Shown piece after piece: positions 1-10,690 of a stretch of DNA of 26,545 nt. Both the position numbers and the translations under genes were made by a program. The stretch spans positions 3,005,937-3,032,481 of the forward strand of contig BFEA01000051.1 in NCBI GenBank assembly GCA_003427395.1, given 5' to 3'. The DNA comes from Chara braunii. Lineage: Eukaryota; Streptophyta; Charophyceae; Charales; Characeae. Position 1 is the first letter of the stretch; each line of letters begins with the position of its first letter. The notes beneath the pieces are model-generated. The model ran no database searches and was not told the origin of the DNA. It saw only the letters and a list, made by a program, of their open reading frames with translations.

Positions 1-645
1 TCCTTACTCCTGTACTCGTACGGGGGCCCGTACAAGTCACAACGCAGCTTAGTCCTATCATTCTCGTGCATGGATCCTCGCAGCTATTAGTTTTGGGAGC
101 ACGACTTTATCTTTCTCTATTCTCTTTAGAGTTAGCTCGATCAAGAAGGTTGACCAGCTAAGTGTAAGTCTGAGGTTGTGTGTGACTGGGAGTGAGCGAG
201 TAGAAAAGGCCTGAAAAGCTGGTCGTCATTCTGCGGGGTGGACGTGTCGTTGTGGTGGACTGCGGGGAACATATGAATTTGGTCTGCATAATCGGTTTAA
301 GTGGGGTGACGATCTGGACAATTGGTGGACAATGGATGATGGATTGTTTGCGTCGGAGTATTGGCGCTATGATTGTTAATTTCTTTGTCTAACGACCCCT
401 AGAGAGTTGGGGTAATGCCTCAAAATTCACAATTATGAGTCATGGGTCTAAGTCATTATTTATCCTTCTCTCTATTTTTTTTTATTATCACATTATCTTG
501 AATGGTGTCCCATTGTACGGAACGGTGATTAGATATGTTGCGTGGTTACCCATGAGCTATGGAAATGGTCTTGGTGCTCCTCCCTTCTTGTTTGCATCTA
601 ATGATCCAACGTGTGTGAAACTAGGACAAAGTTTTTGACGATGCT
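1..645. other. Left flank, no recognised gene
   Basis: No coding region, RNA gene or repeat family is recognisable here. Short open frames (for example 67 codons at 435-638) have no domain and no compositional support. The stretch ends with ATGCT directly before the retrotransposon. Joined to the right flank at 13941 it would give the pre-insertion site. Confidence 0.5.
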
Positions 646-3018
646 TGTGACGAACCACTTTCTGTAACGTGCGATTTTCTGCGCGGTTGCAATGAGGGGT
701 CCTAAGCTAGGAAGATTGGGCCAATTACGGGAGACCGGGATCGGTGGAGAATTGCATCAGTATCCTCGCTTCTTTTCGTCCTTTTTCGCCGTTTCTTTTT
801 CGAATGGCCGGGCACGGGGTCGGGTGTGTCTTGGGACGGTCGGTGGATTGATTGGTCGAATGGTTGTTTGGCGCGACGCCACGCACGCGCGCGATTAATA
901 AATATCGACGTCGTTTCTTTTGGTTCGGTTTTGATCTTTTGGACGTGGACATCATGCGGGAAATTGCTTCGTTCTTTTTGAATTTCCTTTTGAATCTTTT
1001 TTTTCGAATTTTGTCGAGCCCCCAATGGCTCTCGGAATTTTGGACTTTCCTTCTGAAATTTGTGCTTTTTGCTTTTTCGCAGTAGATAGGAATTTAGGAA
1101 TTCAGTAATTAGGACTTTTTCTGTCGCGCGGCACCTTTTGTTTACGCGCTTCTTCATGCAGCTGCAACGGTACTCTTATTAGTCGGCGCCCTTAATCGCA
1201 TGCGTAACTGTAATTTTGGGCGGGCGCCATTGTAAGTGTACCTCTCTTCTTGCACTTCGTCTCTCCCGCCCTCCCTCTCTTTCTTTTGCTGAAATTTTGT
1301 AAGTCGCGGCCTGCATGCTCGGATCGATGCGTGGAGAAGGGTTACGTCCCCCACGCCGCGGCCGATCATGCAGAACGCAGGCGTTTCCTCCCTAATCCTC
1401 ACTCTAAGTCCTAGTAATTCCGTGTTCTTCGTGCATGCATGCATGCTACAAATTTCGGTTGCGCGATTAGTCAGCTCTCTTAACCCGTTGTTAGAAGCTC
1501 GGGGTTGCGCGATCAGGAAGGGTTGGCACACGAGCAAAGTAAGAGGTGAGTAGAGTTGGAGTTGGGCGACCCGACGGGCTGGTGCCAAACGCGCAGGATT
1601 GACGTGGGCCACGACGGACTGTGGGCACGGACGAATCCGACGGGTGCGGGAGGACTAAGCGGAGTGACAACTTCGTGGGTTGGTGCATGACGACAGACTG
1701 TCCACATTGGAGAGAGAGAGAGAGAGGAGAAGGGAGTTGAGGTTGATGGATGTGGATTTGCTGTTTCTTTGTCTCTTCTCCCTCTTCATCTGTGTACATT
1801 CATTTTGATTGCGGCTCCGGGCGGTTTGCCCGTTCTTATCTTCATTTCGGCTCTCTGGAATCTGGACTTGGGTTTTTGCTCATACTTGTCCTTGCGACGG
1901 CATTATGTGTCTGATTGTCGAATGTATGGATACATGAATGTTATGCCTGCTTGCCTATCTTTTTGCGGAGAATCCCTGCACTTTCTTTTTGTTTGTGCCG
2001 AATCTTTGCTTGCACCGGATGCAGCGATAGATGGGATAAGAATCTAGCCCCGATATCGATTTCGTTCTCGTTTTTGCTTGTCCCACGATGAGGTTGTGGT
2101 ATGGTCGCATCTTGCATAGCCGAAACTTACGAAGNAATTAGGCGATNNGAAGTCCGGACCCGCGAGCGCCGCACGAGAACACGTGTAAACGCGATCTGAG
2201 TCGCGCCCTTACANGCATTCCCATGCGTCGNNTCGCTCACCCCGAGAGGAATCATCGGNGGAACCGTCATCCNGTACGAGCACNCTGAGGNGCCACCAAG
2301 TCGGCCTGTCCTACACNTGCTCGTGCGCNGTGACGATATCCCGACCCGCNCTATCCCATCTGCAATGATACCATGACGNGATCTTGGGGCTCAGACTCGT
2401 CCTATGACCCGGACTATTTCACCCCTATAATAAACGAGCTCATAAGGACGCGATACCCTTNTCACNCGGAGAATNGGCTATGTCCNCNGGAATTNCACTN
2501 TGCCACTACTAGCGACCCTCNGTGCTCCGATTTCCCTTCCCCCGACCACACCTACTACTTCACCCACCCGGGATTCGTTGAGATCACCACCAGTTTCCCT
2601 CCTTTCCGCCTCCTTCTCTCGTATCATCAACTCAGTGTCGTCCCGTGGCCGGCCATAGCCCCCTGTTGGCCCAACACGTTTTGCGTAAACTGCCGACGCA
2701 GCAGCGCACAAAGAACCCCGGAATTCCGAAGGCCCAACCTAACTATGCGGCGGCCTGCGCCACGTGGCGGCCCCCGACGACCTAACTGTTCAGGACCATC
2801 TCCACCCCGAAGGAATTTTCCCGTAACTTGTCGCCCGCAGTGTCCCGGCCCCTTCGGACTGTGAGGCCCTTGCGCGCGTAACCCCCCCCCCTCGTTCGCC
2901 TAATTGCGTTCATACCCCTAAGACTCCCCCACTTCCCCCAAAAATCCTTGGCACACCCCTTTTCGCATTTCCCGGCCCACACTCCACTCTGATCAGGAAG
3001 TCGCACTGGGCGTGAGGT
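646..3018 (+). repeat. 5' LTR
   Basis: It matches 11445 onward at a constant offset of 10799 up to about position 1800, then with small indels. It begins TGTGACGAACC. Its 3' end is abnormal: the sequence runs GAGGT straight into the primer site, without the TGGGCGTCACA that ends the 3' LTR. From about 800 to 1628 it is identical by eye to the other LTR, whereas 1629-2040 differs at roughly 20 sites. It contains an ATGC run near 1433, a GA run near 1710 and AATAAA near 897. N calls at 2135 and 2147-2148 are resolved as C in the 3' LTR. Others from 2214 to 2521 are also N in the other copy. A 152-codon antisense frame (1154-1612) has no recognisable domain. Confidence 0.9.
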
Positions 3019-3035
3019 TGGTATCGGAGCCCGAC
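3019..3035 (+). other. Primer-binding site, Met-tRNA type
   Basis: TGGTATCGGAGCCC directly follows the 5' LTR. It differs at one base from TGGTATCAGAGC, the site complementary to the 3' end of initiator Met-tRNA that many plant LTR retrotransposons use. Position immediately after the LTR is where minus-strand DNA synthesis would be primed. Confidence 0.8.
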
Positions 3036-3172
3036 ACGTGGCTAGGGTCTTAGGACTGATAGCACGTTAATTAGGCGACCTGGCTAACCGTGGGCGACCT
3101 CGCCCTCGGAACGCACATAGACGCGACCCTACCGTCACCAGAAGCAGATCGGCTAACCGACGAGCAGCCAAT

Positions 3173-3859
3173 GTGGCTGCCAATGTGCAAAATCTGGTTC
3201 TGCAACAAAATGCTAATCTACCTAATCAACCTGCCCCACGTGCACAAGCTCCCATGACGCCACCTGATCTCTATTTGTTCGATCCCGCACACCATCTCGC
3301 AGGAGCATGGCTGGCCACACTTAGAGCCCAACAGTATACCGACAACGAAGCACAGATCAACATTCCGGCTCGAATGGGTGGAGACGCCCATCATTGGTTT
3401 AATGCCTATGTATGGGGGGATCTCCCGACCTTCAAACGGGACTTTATGAACCGATTCGATTATGTCCACCCTGAGCAAGCGTTGTACATGATTAAGGATC
3501 GAGTTCAAAAACCGCTCGAATCCGTTGCGGAATATCGAAACCGGTTCTACAGAATGTTCGTAAAAACTGAGCGAGGTGAGCTAGTCGGAAGAGATTTGTT
3601 CATTGACGGACTCCGCAGTTGAACAATAAGGGCAAAGTTGCGACAACAATTTTCCCCCATCACTCATACGCTACAACAAATTATGGTTGCTGCGGAAGAA
3701 ATGGAACGGAAGTTCGCGGCGAACTTCCTGGAAGAAGAAGATTACCCTAGAGACGGAGATTCGACCGAGCTCGCTCGAGCCAGAGCAGAGCTGGCTGCTT
3801 TACAGAACAAATTTGAAAACATGGGGTTCGTATCAGGACCCGTCACCTATATGGAATAG
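3173..3859 (+). pseudogene. gag, N-terminal/capsid part, broken by two in-frame stops
   Basis: One reading frame runs from before 3173 into the next entry. The part at 3260-3610 has the pattern of a retrotransposon Gag core: an aromatic-rich segment (HHWFNAYVWGDLPTFKRDF), then a Q-x-L-SVAEYRNRF segment. The region after 3640 is rich in Glu and Lys and probably coiled-coil. The first in-frame ATG is at 3254; the frame is open upstream with no clear start, so the true start is uncertain. A TGA at 3620-3622 and a TAG at 3857-3859 interrupt it while the frame and character continue on both sides. Both can be explained by a single C-to-T change. Gag would package the element's RNA in the cytoplasm. 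Confidence 0.75.
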
Positions 3860-3910
3860 ATAGGCCTCAAACAAGTAATCCTAAGTGAGACTCCGAGCAT
3901 CTCTGCTCCT

Positions 3911-5647
3911 ATGTTGCCCCCGCCCGTCAGGGCATTACCCCCGCCATCGGTTGAGGCGCCTGTACGATCAAACGAATCGGCGGTCATTTTCGAACTAACC
4001 AAAACCTTGATTAGCTTGATCCAGGAAAGCAAAAAGGAGCAGCGAGAGCACAATGCTCGGCTGGAAGCCATGAAGAGAAACATGCGACCCATTGTGGTAC
4101 GTGCCCCTCCGATGCAGCAAGGATTAACCCCGGCCCCTGCGCTCGGAGGAGTCGCAAGTAATCTGAATGTATGTTACGCCTGTCATCAACCAGGCCATCT
4201 AGCCCGTGATTGCCCCCACCGACCCCCGCAACAGCGAATCGGGGTCGCACCTATGGCTGCGGCCCCCATCGCCAACGGACCTGGACAAGTCGGAGCCCTG
4301 ATGGAAGAAGTAGAAAGTGGGGGAATTGCCCTGGCCACTACGGAAGAGGCCGCCGAACTGATCCCGCTAGATCAATATGTGTCGCTGGGATATCCTGGGC
4401 TTGGAATGATCGGGACAATCAGACCAGCGCCAGAACCAAAAGAGGTGGCGGAGTGGCGACCGTCCCTAGGAGAAATGGAGTCGGGAGGACCCACCTTCGT
4501 CACAGGGGAGATCGATGTATTAAACATCATCCGAGCTTTGGACCATCGGATTCCCCTTCCGATTGGTCATCTGCTCTCGATCTCCGAGCAAGCCAACGAG
4601 CGAATGTTACAGCATTGCAAAGCGAACCGAAAGCGATTCGCCCTTGCCCGAACCCCGAACGCGAAAGCCAAAAGCCCCTCGCCCGAAGAAAACCCCGCAA
4701 GTACTTCGGATCCAATACGGGTAGCTTTAATCCAGAAAGATGATCATTTCCTGCGNATTAAACCAATTCCGTGGAAATCCGCCGAGTGTGATATAGAAAT
4801 TTGGGGAATTCCTTACAATGCTATTATAGATTCNGGAGCGGATGTGTTGGCTATCTCACTGAGGGTGGTCGAAAGGGCAGGCAGGAAAAACGACTTGATC
4901 ACGCTTTCTNAGAAAGATCAGCTCGTTTCGGCTGACGAAGAAAAAATTAAAATCGTGGGAAGAATGACCAATGTCGCTTTCCGATTGGGTAAGGTGCATG
5001 CGCTTGGGGATGTCGTAGTACTAGATGTCAATATCTACGACGTTCTCTTCGGACTTCCCGCATTTGTGGCGTTACTAGCAAACCTGAATTTCGAACGACT
5101 ATCGATCGTCCTCCGAAATACAGGAGGAAAACCCTATGTTGTGCCCATGCGATTGACCATTCGCACTACTATTAACGCGGTTCCGCGGGGTTCGCCGATG
5201 ATGGCAGAGACTCTCCGCATGATCTCCTGGGACAAACCCGCAGAAGGGAAGCCATCAACTGATGATGCGGAAAGCAGTGACGAAGATGATCCGAAGATCT
5301 TGAAATTGGTACGACAATGCGTTTACTACCCGCCGCCCAAAACGATAGCGAGAACGATGCAACTGACCAGCCGAAAAATTCAAAGGACCAAGGTGATGAT
5401 CTTGGAAGAGCCCCTCGTGCATATTTCGAAGATGGTCGACTCTTTGCAACCCCCTCAAACTCTGTACGAAGGGATCACCCCTCTCCTCGCCAGGTATAGC
5501 GACAAAAAGCATTATTGCGACATTACGAAACTACCTAGGTCTTTACTAACATCGGCTAAAGAAGTCAGATTGTTATGCTTGGGGGCGGAAGCAAGCTCTC
5601 TAGAACCCTGTGGGCGTTTTGAAGCAGAAACAGACAGACTGGGATAG
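3911..5647 (+). pseudogene. Gag-Pro: CCHC zinc knuckle and aspartic protease
   Basis: It continues the gag frame. The proline-rich start is followed by a basic coil, then a zinc knuckle at 4172-4213, CYACHQPGHLARDC, which fits C-x2-C-x4-H-x4-C and is the nucleocapsid RNA-binding motif. The protease active site is at 4829-4840, Asp-Ser-Gly-Ala; the N in the Ser codon (TCN) does not change the residue. A hydrophobic VVVLDVNIYDVLFG segment follows near 5010, as in gypsy-type proteases. The N at 4755 is silent (CGN, Arg). The one at 4910 (NAG) could be Lys, Gln, Glu or a stop. The frame ends at 5645, but coding appears to shift to another frame between about 5580 and 5650, so this stop is probably downstream of a frameshift rather than a true end. 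Confidence 0.85.
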
Positions 5648-5664
5648 AGATTGCAACTAAGGAA

Positions 5665-7358
5665 GTGCCATGGCAGGATGTCTGCGACGGGATTACCTCG
5701 GAAGGACACATGGCAATCCGAGAAGAAGATGCTCAGATGATGGCCACGGTGTTCTCCTGGCGATCAGATCATTCATTCATCTCGGCACCTCCACCTGACT
5801 TGACAAAACAGGCGAACACGAAACAGATTGACGTTCGGATCAGGGACCAACTTTTTGAACTGCACGTTCCACAATATGTGCTGGATGAAATCCACCGGGT
5901 GATTGCGGATATTCTAACGGAATACCAAGGAGCAATTAGTGTGTCAGACACTGACATCGGGTTGTCGTTAGTAATCCAACATGAAATTCAGACAGGAAAT
6001 CACTCCCCGATTCATTGCAAACCTTATCGCTATTCCTTGATTGAACGCAAAAAGGCTCTCGAACGAATTCGGGAGTTCGAAGTCAGTGGTTGGATTGAAC
6101 CCGCTACCAGACCTTGGTCCTTTCCCGTAGTATTAGTGCCAAAGAAAAATGGGGCGATTCGCATTTGTATTGATTATCGCAAGCTGAATGGAATCACGAT
6201 CAAAGATGTGTATCCCCTCCCCTGGATTGATGATTTGTTGGATGCGATTGGGTGCGCTAACTATTTCAGCAAGTTTGATATTCGGCATGACTTCCATCAT
6301 ATTCTGGTAAGGGAAGAAGATCGGCCGAAAACGGCCTTTGTGTTGTTTGAGGGCACGTGGCAGTGGGTTCGGTGTCCGATGGGGATTTGCAATGCGCCTG
6401 CCACGTTTCAGCGAGCGATGAACATGACGTTCCAGAATTTCGTCAACAAGACACGGCTGATGCAAGGGATGATCATCTTCTGTGTGATCGTGTATATGGA
6501 CGACATCCTGGTCTATTCGGAGACCTATCACGGGCACGCGCAACACATCGAGTGGACATTGGGCGCATTGAGGGACGCTGGGTTCAGGATTGTGCTTGAG
6601 AAGAGCGAATGTTTCCTCTCGAAAATTTCGTTCTTAGGCTACGTCGTGACACGTGGAGGATTGCGGCCAGACTCGAGAAAAGTTGCGGCGGTGAAGGAAG
6701 CCCCGGTTCCCACGTCACTGACGCAGGTTCGAGCCTTCTTGGGGCTCGCGTTGTACTACCGGCGCTTCATCAAGGGTTTTGCCGCGATTGCGTGACCACT
6801 AATGAATCTGTTATGGAAGGACCAGCCTCTCAGCTGGGACACGGAGTGCCAGCAGGCCTTTGCAACCCTCAAGGACGCTCTGGCAACGACCCCTATTTTG
6901 ATTCGGTCGGACCCCTCGAAGCAGCGCATTCTTATCACGGACTGGCAACCGAAAGCTATTTCCGCTATTCTAGCGCAGAAGGGGAACGATGGTCGCGAAC
7001 ACGTCATCGAGTACGCGTCACGAACCGTACCGGACGAACGAAGAAACGACTCCGCACCTCAAGGCGAGTGTTATGCGGTAGTTTGGGGAATCCAACACTT
7101 CCATCCGTATCTCTCTACGGATAGAAGTTTCACCTCGTAACGGATCACGAGCCTCTGCTAGCGCTGAAGAAACTGACCAACTACACGGGCATGATTGGCC
7201 GTTGGGCGGTGCGACTGCAAGAATATGACTTCGATATCATCCATCGAAAGACAGAACGACACGGCAACGCAGACGGGATGACACGTCTGCATCGACCTAC
7301 CAAGGTACCAAAGAGTGAGGAAATTACACCGTGGAAAGAGCCGGACTTGACTAACTAG
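5665..7358 (+). pseudogene. Reverse transcriptase and RNase H
   Basis: The RT spans about 5990-6790: a VPKKNGAIRICIDYRKLN segment near 6140, the first catalytic Asp region (FSKFDIR) near 6270, and the YMDD catalytic site at 6493-6504. The thumb and connection follow (FLGYVVTRGGLRPDSRK, then FLGLALYYRRFIKGF). RNase H begins after 6800 with a TDW segment near 6940. A TGA at 6793-6795 interrupts the frame and could be CGA to TGA. Near 7111-7115 a CT duplication in CTCTCT shifts the frame. The RNase H C-terminus then continues in the new frame (VTDHEPLLALKKLTNYTG and a Tyr-Asp-Phe-Asp-Ile-Ile-His strand), with a TAG at 7122-7124, and ends at 7356-7358. This enzyme would copy element RNA to DNA in the cytoplasmic particle. 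Confidence 0.93.
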
Positions 7359-7389
7359 CCGAAATACGGATAAGTGGCAGTTCTCCCAC

Positions 7390-7660
7390 GTGGCAAGAAG
7401 CAAAACAGTGGCGATGGGTGATGGAGGTAACCCCACTACCCCTCTTTCACCCCCTTCCTCCTCGTCTTTCCTCTCCCTGCCTGACAAATTTTGCTATTTT
7501 TGCGAAGCTATCTCCCGCGTCTATTCGGTCTCCATGTGTCCTAACGGGGAGGGATATGCAGATTGGATAGATTGCCGATAAATGTGTCGCACGAGCCCAT
7601 GGGTCGTGCATCCAATACAGAAACGATAGTAAACCATGGTTGTGCCCCTCGTGTCGGACC
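7390..7660 (+). pseudogene. PHD-finger-like C4HC3 zinc module between RNase H and integrase
   Basis: The cysteine and histidine order matches a PHD finger, a chromatin-reading fold. In one frame there is C-x2-C at 7492-7503 (CYFC), then GYADWIDC ending near 7578. One base later the next frame gives a Cys two residues on (DKC), four residues, His, two residues, Cys (CVARAHGSC). The module closes with KPWLCPSC ending at 7654, where Trp two residues before the seventh Cys is a PHD hallmark. A one-base shift at about 7578-7585 joins the halves, so this copy is broken. The first loop (23 residues) is slightly long for the family. A Ser/Pro-rich linker precedes it. The segment sits where gypsy elements normally pass directly from RNase H to the integrase zinc domain. 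The assignment rests on pattern only. Confidence 0.6.
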
Positions 7661-8985
7661 GACAAGATTCCAACCGAGGCTCACTTTTTGGATGCCACGT
7701 CAGAAGGATTGGAAAAGACCCGAAAATTTAGAAGGGCCGAAGTATGGACGGATATTGCCTTAATTGCCACCCTAGTAGGTAACCTCCTCCAGGATTTCCC
7801 CAAGGAAGATCAGGGGAGGGTCAACGAAAGGGCTCGGGATTATCGATGGATAGAGGGTAGATTAGAAAAACGAAAAACGGACGGCAGTGGGATTTGGATG
7901 GTAGTGCCGCATCGTTCATGCGGTACGACTGGGTTAAGACAGCCTACGAGGAAACTACGGCTCATTTTGCCGTACGGATCACGGAGTCCGCTATCGACAA
8001 AAATGAGTGGTATTGGTCCAATATCCGCGACGATGTGAAATACATTGTCGCCAACTGTCAAGTCTGCGCCGCTGATAAGGCGCCCATTCAGCCGCCAAAA
8101 TCGATAGTGCCCACGGTTGTCGAACGGCCATTTCAAAGAGTGAGCATGGACACTACCGACATAGTGGTGCCATTGGCCCTAATAGCTGCGAATATTCAAT
8201 CCTATCGGTATTTGTCGACCATTTCTCGAAATGGATCGAAGCGTATCCTTGTCGCACGCGGCAAGCCACGGAAATCGCGCGATATGTCAACCGTTTTCTC
8301 AGGATGCATCAGGATACGGAAGAGATCCTAACAGATAACGGGGCTGAATTCAGAGGAGAAGTGTTAAAGAATCTGGTCGTACATGGCGTTGCCATACGGA
8401 ACACCGCACCCCACATGTCACAATCCAATGGGCTGGTCGAAAATGCCAACCGGGTGATAAAAACCGCATTGCGACGAAATATCGCGGCACAGGATCCGAG
8501 GCCCTGGCCCGACATCGTCGATCACATCCTGGCGGTCCATCGCGGAACGCCCCACGAATCGACGGGGCTAAGTCCCTTCCAATTAAGGACCAATAGCGTC
8601 GCTTGCGTTTCAATACCAAGCCTCCCAGACGAATCTACATTGAACCGACGGCTCACCAGGGCCACGACTAGGGACAAGGCCAAACGGCACCTAGAGCTAA
8701 TGGAACAGTCACTGCCTAGGCTGGCCCGAAAACGACAAAAAATGATCGAACTAGCCCAAGATTGACAGGTCCGAAGTTACGAGGCCTGGAATGGGAATGC
8801 AGGTCTGCGGCCCCAGTACAAACTAGGGGACATCGTGCAGGTGAGGAAATGTGCTCGCCAGGGTAAGCTAGCGCCACGATTCTTCGGGCGATTTTGTGTG
8901 ATCGAACTCGGACCGAACGGTGTGAACACCGTGCGACTTGCGCCCGAAGTCTCCGGCAGTCGATCAACTCGACTAATCATCCGCC
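7661..8985 (+). pseudogene. Integrase (zinc-binding domain, DDE core, C-terminal domain)
   Basis: The zinc-binding domain lies at about 7940-8070. His at 7963 and the CQVC pair at 8056-8067 are present, but the first His of HHCC is a Tyr codon (TAC, 7945-7947), explainable by C to T. The catalytic residues are Asp at 8149, Asp at 8334 (TDNGAEF) and Glu at 8439 (GLVENAN), about 34 residues apart for the last pair. Frameshifts occur near 7915 and between about 8170 and 8300; the expected VFVDHFSKW strand is found near 8209 in a shifted frame. A TGA at 8763-8765 splits the C-terminal domain, which resumes in the same frame with YKLGDIVQVRK (about 8817-8850) and a small beta-barrel-like segment. 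Integrase inserts the cDNA into chromatin. Confidence 0.88.
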
Positions 8986-9608
8986 ACGTATCCTACCTCT
9001 GTCCCCTTCCTCCTTCCCCATCTTCGCCTCCATCCGATTCCTCCTCCTCCGAGAGGGAAGGCGACGACTATCTCTCTCCCCTCCCTCCGTCTCCTTCCGG
9101 TTCTCTCTCTTACCCCGACATCATCGCCATGAGCTTTGCGACGGAGCAAGTGATCGGCGCGCGGCTTCTTTCTCTGCGTGGGCGAATCAGTGTCATACGG
9201 CAAGTGCAGCGGCCCCATCTCTGCTCGGATCTCCTCCGGTTTGCAGCTTTCTTCAGTACGACAGCGATCTACGCGGCGGCAGAGTTCCGATTCGCAGAAG
9301 AAGCAACTACGCGCGTTCTGGCCGAGATCTCGGCCTTTCGACAGCTATCCCCTCCCGGGATTAGCCATATCGTCGTCATTGTTGTCTTTACGGGGGATAT
9401 CACAGCGATTCCGACGGCGAATCACTCCGACGTCTATCAGACGTTGCGCGAGTGGGCTGGGGAAGTGAGGACGACGTGGACGGATCTTCTGGCTCGACGA
9501 GGAGACACCATCGTACCGGCGCATGATACGGATCTCCAACTCCGCTCGTCTCGAAGCTTGCCCGCGATCGTGCTTCCGGAGCTTCATCCCTTCGAGTCGC
9601 CCCAATGA
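8986..9608 (+). CDS. C-terminal tail of pol, unknown function
   Basis: The frame of the integrase C-terminus stays open for about 200 more codons. It starts with a Pro/Ser-rich spacer (about 9000-9110) with two PLPPSPS repeats, then an Ala-rich helical stretch (AAFFSTTAIYAAAEFRFAEEAT) split here by description only, and a short hydrophobic strand near 9365-9400. I recognise no chromodomain or other known domain. It ends at TGA 9606-9608, whose first bases overlap the next ATG (ATGA at 9605). The tail is unusually long for a gypsy-type pol. It could be part of Pol or a separately processed protein. Confidence 0.5.
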
Positions 9609-10683
9609 GTCATTATCGCGTCTCTTATTTCAGCCTCCCCTCCAGCATCCCCACCCTTTGGCAGTCTGCGCGGACTCCCACCCTCTCCTACCGTGTTAAG
9701 GAAAACAGTGCGCCGCTATTAAGTGAGGAGAAGTGGGACGCGTGGTGGGAACACTATATCGAGCTCGCCTTCTGCCTACTAGAGATAGACTTCCGCTGGT
9801 GGGAAGCGGCCCCGTTCGGAGAAGGGCCGGAGCACCCAGAAGACAGCGTGGAGTTTCTGATCATCCAAGCGTGGAGGACAGCGGATCAGGGCGATCTGCT
9901 GGGATTTCTGTTTGGGAAGGTGGAGGAGGGCAATCTCACCTTGATCAGGAACGAGTTGCTGGTGTTTTTGACTCAGCTGGCGGACGATCTGCCCCTGGAC
10001 ATCTTGTCGCACAGTGACAAGCAGCCTGGCACCCACGTGCTGTCTCGAACGCTCGAGCCGCACCTTGTGTGGTCCACGTGCACGGAAATCGACGAGGACA
10101 ATTGTCTCTATCCCTCCCAAGCGCTCTACTTGGAGATCGACATTACCGATCTCACGTTTTGGGACCCGATTGCGAGACAAAACGTGGCGCAGACGAACAA
10201 GAGGAAGAAGAAGAGCCATCGAGTGAGGAAAGGGACGATCCGGACTACGTACCGGAAAGTGAGGCAGGGATAGCCGACGAATCAAACCAGCCGCAGGCGC
10301 AGGACGAGGGTGTGGAACCAGAAGAAGAAGAAGGAAGCGGGCTATCAGGATCGGAGTGCGAAGGATTCGAGGCTGAAGTGCGCGACGCGGCGCGAGAACG
10401 AGCGTGAGAGCGGAGGAAATGGAAGCGCCAGGAAACCGCAGAGGGAAAGCGACCCGCAACAGACGTGTCCGCTGTCGATCCGTCGATCGGGGACCCGTGG
10501 CGTGATCTAGAGCCTCCAGAAGAGGAAGACGATGGAACCACAGCAGAGGGATCACAGAGCCGAAAAAGAAGAAGAAGTGAATCGCCAGCTCCCTCCGGCT
10601 CCCCGTCCCGATCCTCCTTTCGTCTACATCAAGATCTCGGTGTTCGGGCTTCGTCCCCGGTCGTTCTTTCACCGACCCCGTGA
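9605..10683 (+). pseudogene. Extra ORF downstream of pol: Trp-rich domain, then acidic region and basic NLS-like tail
   Basis: The ATG at 9605 overlaps the pol stop as ATGA, an arrangement compatible with termination-reinitiation. The first ~180 codons contain a Trp-rich helical part (EEKWDAWWEHYIEL near 9727) and no domain I recognise. Between about 10150 and 10210 the likely coding frame changes. From there the other frame is strongly acidic (a run of five Glu, DDPDYVPESEA, EPEEEEG), then basic, and ends with a KRRR nuclear-localisation-like stretch near 10565 and a Ser/Pro/Arg tail before the TGA at 10681. One TGA at 10405-10407 interrupts this frame and could be CGA to TGA. The position resembles that of env-like genes, but no signal peptide or transmembrane segment is visible. 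Function unknown. Confidence 0.5.
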
Positions 10684-10690
10684 CTACCTC

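Noticed and set aside
435-638. 67-codon ORF before the retrotransposon
   Set aside because: Short, hydrophobic T-rich translation, no domain, no regulatory context.
1154-1612. 152-codon antisense ORF, identical in both LTRs (also 11953-12411)
   Set aside because: Identity reflects the identical DNA of that LTR block, not protein constraint; no domain.
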